From positions 62,001 to 126,000 of the forward strand of contig NZ_FXYF01000007.1 of assembly GCF_900184945.1 (NCBI RefSeq): 64,000 nucleotides of DNA. Direction: 5' to 3'. This stretch comes from Antarctobacter aquimaris. Lineage in GTDB: Bacteria > Pseudomonadota > Alphaproteobacteria > Rhodobacterales > Rhodobacteraceae. Numbering within the stretch: position 1 is the stretch's first letter; each line of letters begins with the position of its first letter. Below the pieces are notes generated by a model. The model had not been told where the DNA came from. It saw only the letters and a program-made list of their open reading frames with translations, and searched no databases. Below are positions 61,779 through 64,000 of this stretch, piece by piece. Made by a program: the position numbers and the translations under genes.

Positions 61779-63195
61779 GCGGGGCGCCCGCATGATCGGC
61801 GCGACAAAACTGCCCGGCGATGTGGGCCCGATCCATTTCGTGGGCATCGGCGGCATCGGCATGTCGGGCATCGCCGAGGTGCTGCTGAACCTGGGCTACC
61901 AGGTGCAGGGGTCGGACCTGAAGGCGTCCAAGATCACCGACCGGCTGGTGTCGATGGGCGCGCATGTGTTCGAAGGCCAGCGGGCCGAGAACCTGGAAGA
62001 CGCGCAGGTCGTCGTGATCTCGTCGGCCATCAAGCGCGGCAACCCCGAGCTGGACGAGGCGCGGCGGCGCGGGCTGCCGGTGGTGCGCCGGGCCGAGATG
62101 CTGGCCGAGCTGATGCGGCTGAAATCCAACGTCGCCATCGCCGGCACCCACGGCAAGACCACGACCACGACCATGGTGGCGACGCTGCTGGACGCGGGCA
62201 ACTTTGACCCGACGGTGGTGAACGGCGGCATCATCCATGCCTATGGGTCGAACGCGCGGATGGGGCAGGGCGAATGGATGGTGGTGGAGGCCGACGAGAG
62301 CGACGGCACCTTCAACCGGCTGCCCGCGACCATCGCCATCGTGACCAACATCGACCCCGAGCACATGGAGCACTGGAAGACCATCGAGGCGCTGCGCGAC
62401 GGGTTCTACCAGTTCGTGTCCAACATCCCGTTCTACGGCCTGGCGGTGTGCTGCACCGACCACCCCGAGGTGCAGGCGCTGGTGGGCCGGGTGACCGACC
62501 GCCGCGTGGTGACCTACGGTTTCAACGCGCAGGCGGACGTGCGCGCGGTGGGGCTGCGCTATGTCAAGGGTGTCGCGCATTTCGACGTCGCGTTCCAGCA
62601 GAGCGGCGAGACCATCCAGGGCTGCACCCTGCCGATGCCGGGTGACCAAAACGTGTCGAATGCCTTGTCCGCTGTCGCCGTGGCGCGGCACCTCGGGATG
62701 ACCGGCGAGGAGATCCGCGCCGCGCTGGCGGCCTTCGGCGGGGTCAACCGGCGCTTTACCCGCGTCGGCGAGGTGAACGGCGTGACCATCATCGACGATT
62801 ACGGCCACCACCCGGTGGAGATCGCCGCCGTGCTCAAGGCCGCGCGGCAGGCCTGCGAGGGCCGGGTGATCGCGGTGCATCAGCCGCACCGCTATTCGCG
62901 CCTGTCGAACCTGTTCGAGGATTTCTGCACCTGCTTCAACGAGGCAGACGTGGTGGCCATCGCCGAGGTCTACGCCGCGGGCGAAGAGCCGATCCCTGGC
63001 GCCACCCGCGAGGACCTGGTGGCGGGGCTGGTGCGGCATGGCCACCGCCACGCGCGCGCGCTGCTGGACGAGAACGACCTGGTGCGGCTGGTGCGCGAGC
63101 AGGCGCAGCCGGGCGACATGGTGGTCTGCCTGGGGGCGGGCACGATTTCGGCCTGGGCGAACGGGCTGCCGAAGCGGTTGTCGGCGGCGGGGTGA
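61759..63195 (+). CDS. murC: UDP-MurNAc--L-alanine ligase MurC
   Basis: 478 residues if started at the ATG at 61759 (20-base overlap with murG, GAGG upstream). The ATG at 61792 ([27 protein letters not shown]) matches the usual Rhodobacterales N-terminus better and may be the true start. P-loop [43 protein letters not shown] and [18 protein letters not shown] are intact. It adds L-Ala to UDP-MurNAc, the first step of the peptide stem. Confidence 0.96.
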   Translation: MKDLGLERGARMIGATKLPGDVGPIHFVGIGGIGMSGIAEVLLNLGYQVQGSDLKASKITDRLVSMGAHVFEGQRAENLEDAQVVVISSAIKRGNPELDEARRRGLPVVRRAEMLAELMRLKSNVAIAGTHGKTTTTTMVATLLDAGNFDPTVVNGGIIHAYGSNARMGQGEWMVVEADESDGTFNRLPATIAIVTNIDPEHMEHWKTIEALRDGFYQFVSNIPFYGLAVCCTDHPEVQALVGRVTDRRVVTYGFNAQADVRAVGLRYVKGVAHFDVAFQQSGETIQGCTLPMPGDQNVSNALSAVAVARHLGMTGEEIRAALAAFGGVNRRFTRVGEVNGVTIIDDYGHHPVEIAAVLKAARQACEGRVIAVHQPHRYSRLSNLFEDFCTCFNEADVVAIAEVYAAGEEPIPGATREDLVAGLVRHGHRHARALLDENDLVRLVREQAQPGDMVVCLGAGTISAWANGLPKRLSAAG

Positions 63196-63240
63196 ACCCC
63201 GCCCTGCGGCGCCCGTGTGCCGGGTCGAGCGGAGACCCGG

Positions 63241-63266
63241 AACGGCCCCCTGTTTCGGGGGCCGTT
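63241..63266 (+). terminator. Perfect 10-bp stem-loop 45 bp after murC
   Basis: AACGGCCCCC, TGTTTC loop, GGGGGCCGTT, then GCCGTTTG. A strong hairpin in the middle of the dcw cluster; possible terminator or attenuator before the DUF2484/murB part. Only a weak T-run follows. Confidence 0.55.
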
Positions 63267-63282
63267 GCCGTTTGTGGGGGGG

Positions 63283-63376
63283 GCGCTGCCCTCCGTTTTG
63301 CGTTCAGGAGGGGGCGCTGCCCCCCTGGCGCCTGCGGCGCCATTCCCCCGGGAGTATTTACGCAGAGAAGAAGCCG
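63283..63376 (+). repeat. Dispersed intergenic hairpin repeat, copy F
   Basis: GGGGGC/GCCCCC (63310-63324) and GGCGCC/GGCGCC stems, then CCCCCGGGAGTATTT (63345-63359), spacer, AGAGAAGAAG. It lies in the 334-bp gap 63196-63529 between murC and DUF2484. The rest of that gap has no supported gene. Confidence 0.65.
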
Positions 63377-63529
63377 CGGGCGCGTTCGGGGGAGGCCCGC
63401 GTGGCGCCATCTGACGGGAAACCGGGGGGTTACGCCGGGTTTTCGGCAAATTCGCGGGGCGCGGGTCTTGCCTTGAGCCGTGCTTGGGCGCAGACTGTGC
63501 GCACCTCTGGGGGGCACGGAGGTTCAAAG

Positions 63530-63781
63530 ATGACTCTTTCACTGATCCTGGCCTGCGCCTGGGCCGTCGTGGCCAATGTGCTGGCGATGATCCCGTCGCG
63601 CGACAATCACTGGCGGCGGGCCTATGTGCTGATCGCGCTGGGGATTCCGCTGGTGGGCTATGTCACCTACGAGAACGGCCCCTGGGTCGGGCTGTTTGTC
63701 CTGTTCGCGGGCATGAGCGTGTTGCGCTGGCCGGTGCGCTACCTGCTGCGCTGGTTCCGCCACAAGGCCGTGCGGGCCTGA
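63530..63781 (+). CDS. DUF2484 family membrane protein
   Basis: 83 residues from the ATG at 63530, with AGGAGGTT-like CACGGAGG 9 bases upstream. Two to three hydrophobic segments (MTLSLILACAWAVVANVLAMIPS; YVLIALGIPLVGYVTY; VGLFVLFAGMSVL) and a basic tail. DUF2484 proteins lie between murC and murB in Rhodobacterales dcw clusters, as here. Function unknown. The long upstream in-frame extension runs through murC and the repeat and is not coding. Confidence 0.9.
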   Translation: MTLSLILACAWAVVANVLAMIPSRDNHWRRAYVLIALGIPLVGYVTYENGPWVGLFVLFAGMSVLRWPVRYLLRWFRHKAVRA

Positions 63782-63864
63782 CCTGACCCACGGTCCGGGA
63801 TTCCGGACTGTGCCGCTGCGCGGTCTGCGCGCAGAGTGATCCCCGAACCGAAAGGGGATCCGCC

Positions 63865-64000
63865 ATGTTGTATGCCATTCCATTCCTGAGCTTTCTGAGC
63901 GCCCTTCTGTGGGGCCACCTGCTGATGCGCGAAGCCTGCCGCGAGGCGCTGGCCGGGCTGGCCACGCTGCTGGCCGGCGTCGCACTGTGGCTGCTGTGGC
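63865..64000 (+). CDS. Small hydrophobic protein, partial (3' end outside window)
   Basis: ATG at 63865 with GAAAGGGGATC upstream; 45 residues visible (MLYAIPFLSFLSALLWGHLLM ... LLAGVALWLLW) and still open at the window edge. Two membrane segments likely. Position between DUF2484 and the expected murB suggests a small dcw-associated membrane protein; not recognised further. Confidence 0.55.
   Translation, partial: MLYAIPFLSFLSALLWGHLLMREACREALAGLATLLAGVALWLLW

Overview
The window is about 64 kb of GC-rich, densely coding chromosomal DNA. Gene content and order point to an alphaproteobacterium of the order Rhodobacterales (Roseobacter/Paracoccus-type). The signs are a DUF2484 gene after murC in a dcw cluster, a PhaR polyhydroxyalkanoate repressor next to xseA, tandem glutamine-synthetase-like polyamine genes, TerB-like genes, RlmJ, and a very acidic Rhodobacterales-type protein. 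I found no rRNA, tRNA, CRISPR array, insertion sequence or integrase. Species cannot be named from the sequence alone.

Layout. 1-3500: end of a Gfo/Idh/MocA oxidoreductase, a GT-C-like membrane protein and a quinone oxidoreductase. 3.7-10.4 kb: an XRE regulator, HisN-like phosphatase, 8-oxoguanine deaminase, CAP lipoprotein, guanine deaminase, MgtE and 5-formyl-THF cyclo-ligase. 10.5-14.8 kb: purD with a small membrane protein, xseA and phaR. 14.8-24.6 kb: a leftward block with a DegT-type aminotransferase, gamma-glutamylputrescine-pathway genes (PuuB-like oxidase, two PuuA-like ligases, a class I amidotransferase) and a complete polar-amino-acid-type ABC importer. 24.7-27.3 kb: a PhnD-like protein, two TerB-like proteins and RlmJ. 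27.3-31.7 kb: an unknown membrane protein, an AT-rich foreign-looking gene placed directly behind pyrG, pyrG, a small acidic protein and secG. 31.8-33.5 kb: a cobalt-type nitrile hydratase operon. 33.5-39.1 kb: purA, small membrane proteins and an 864-residue acidic protein. 39.2-44.6 kb: thiN, two EamA transporters, an AEC transporter, an MBL hydrolase and TatD. 44.6-47.2 kb: an ExbB-ExbD-ExbD-TonB-like operon. 48.0-64.0 kb: the dcw cluster (mraZ rsmH ftsL ftsI murE murF mraY - murD - ftsW murG murC). It is interrupted by a CHMI-family gene, an opposite-strand BaiN-type flavoprotein and an orphan Phd/YefM-like antitoxin.

How the parts work together. The leftward 15-24 kb block looks like one physiological unit: import of a cationic amino acid or polyamine, gamma-glutamylation, oxidation and hydrolysis, with possible shared TGATCA-centred operators. 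The dcw genes overlap or abut and should be co-expressed to build peptidoglycan precursors and the septal synthase FtsW/FtsI.

The most unusual non-coding structure is a family of intergenic hairpin repeats with the core CCCCCGGGAGTATTT, a short spacer, then GAAGAA. At least eight copies lie in gaps throughout the window. Other notable structures are a three-armed inverted-repeat structure inside the ABC operon, long perfect inverted repeats before mraZ and after the acidic-protein gene, and an array of TTGTACG repeats plus a TGTACA palindrome beside the orphan antitoxin. No clearly new multi-gene system was identified. The strongest leads are the antitoxin/TGTAC array in the dcw cluster, the AT-rich gene behind pyrG, the TerB pair and the dispersed repeat family. 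All start sites and functions are read from sequence without database searches.
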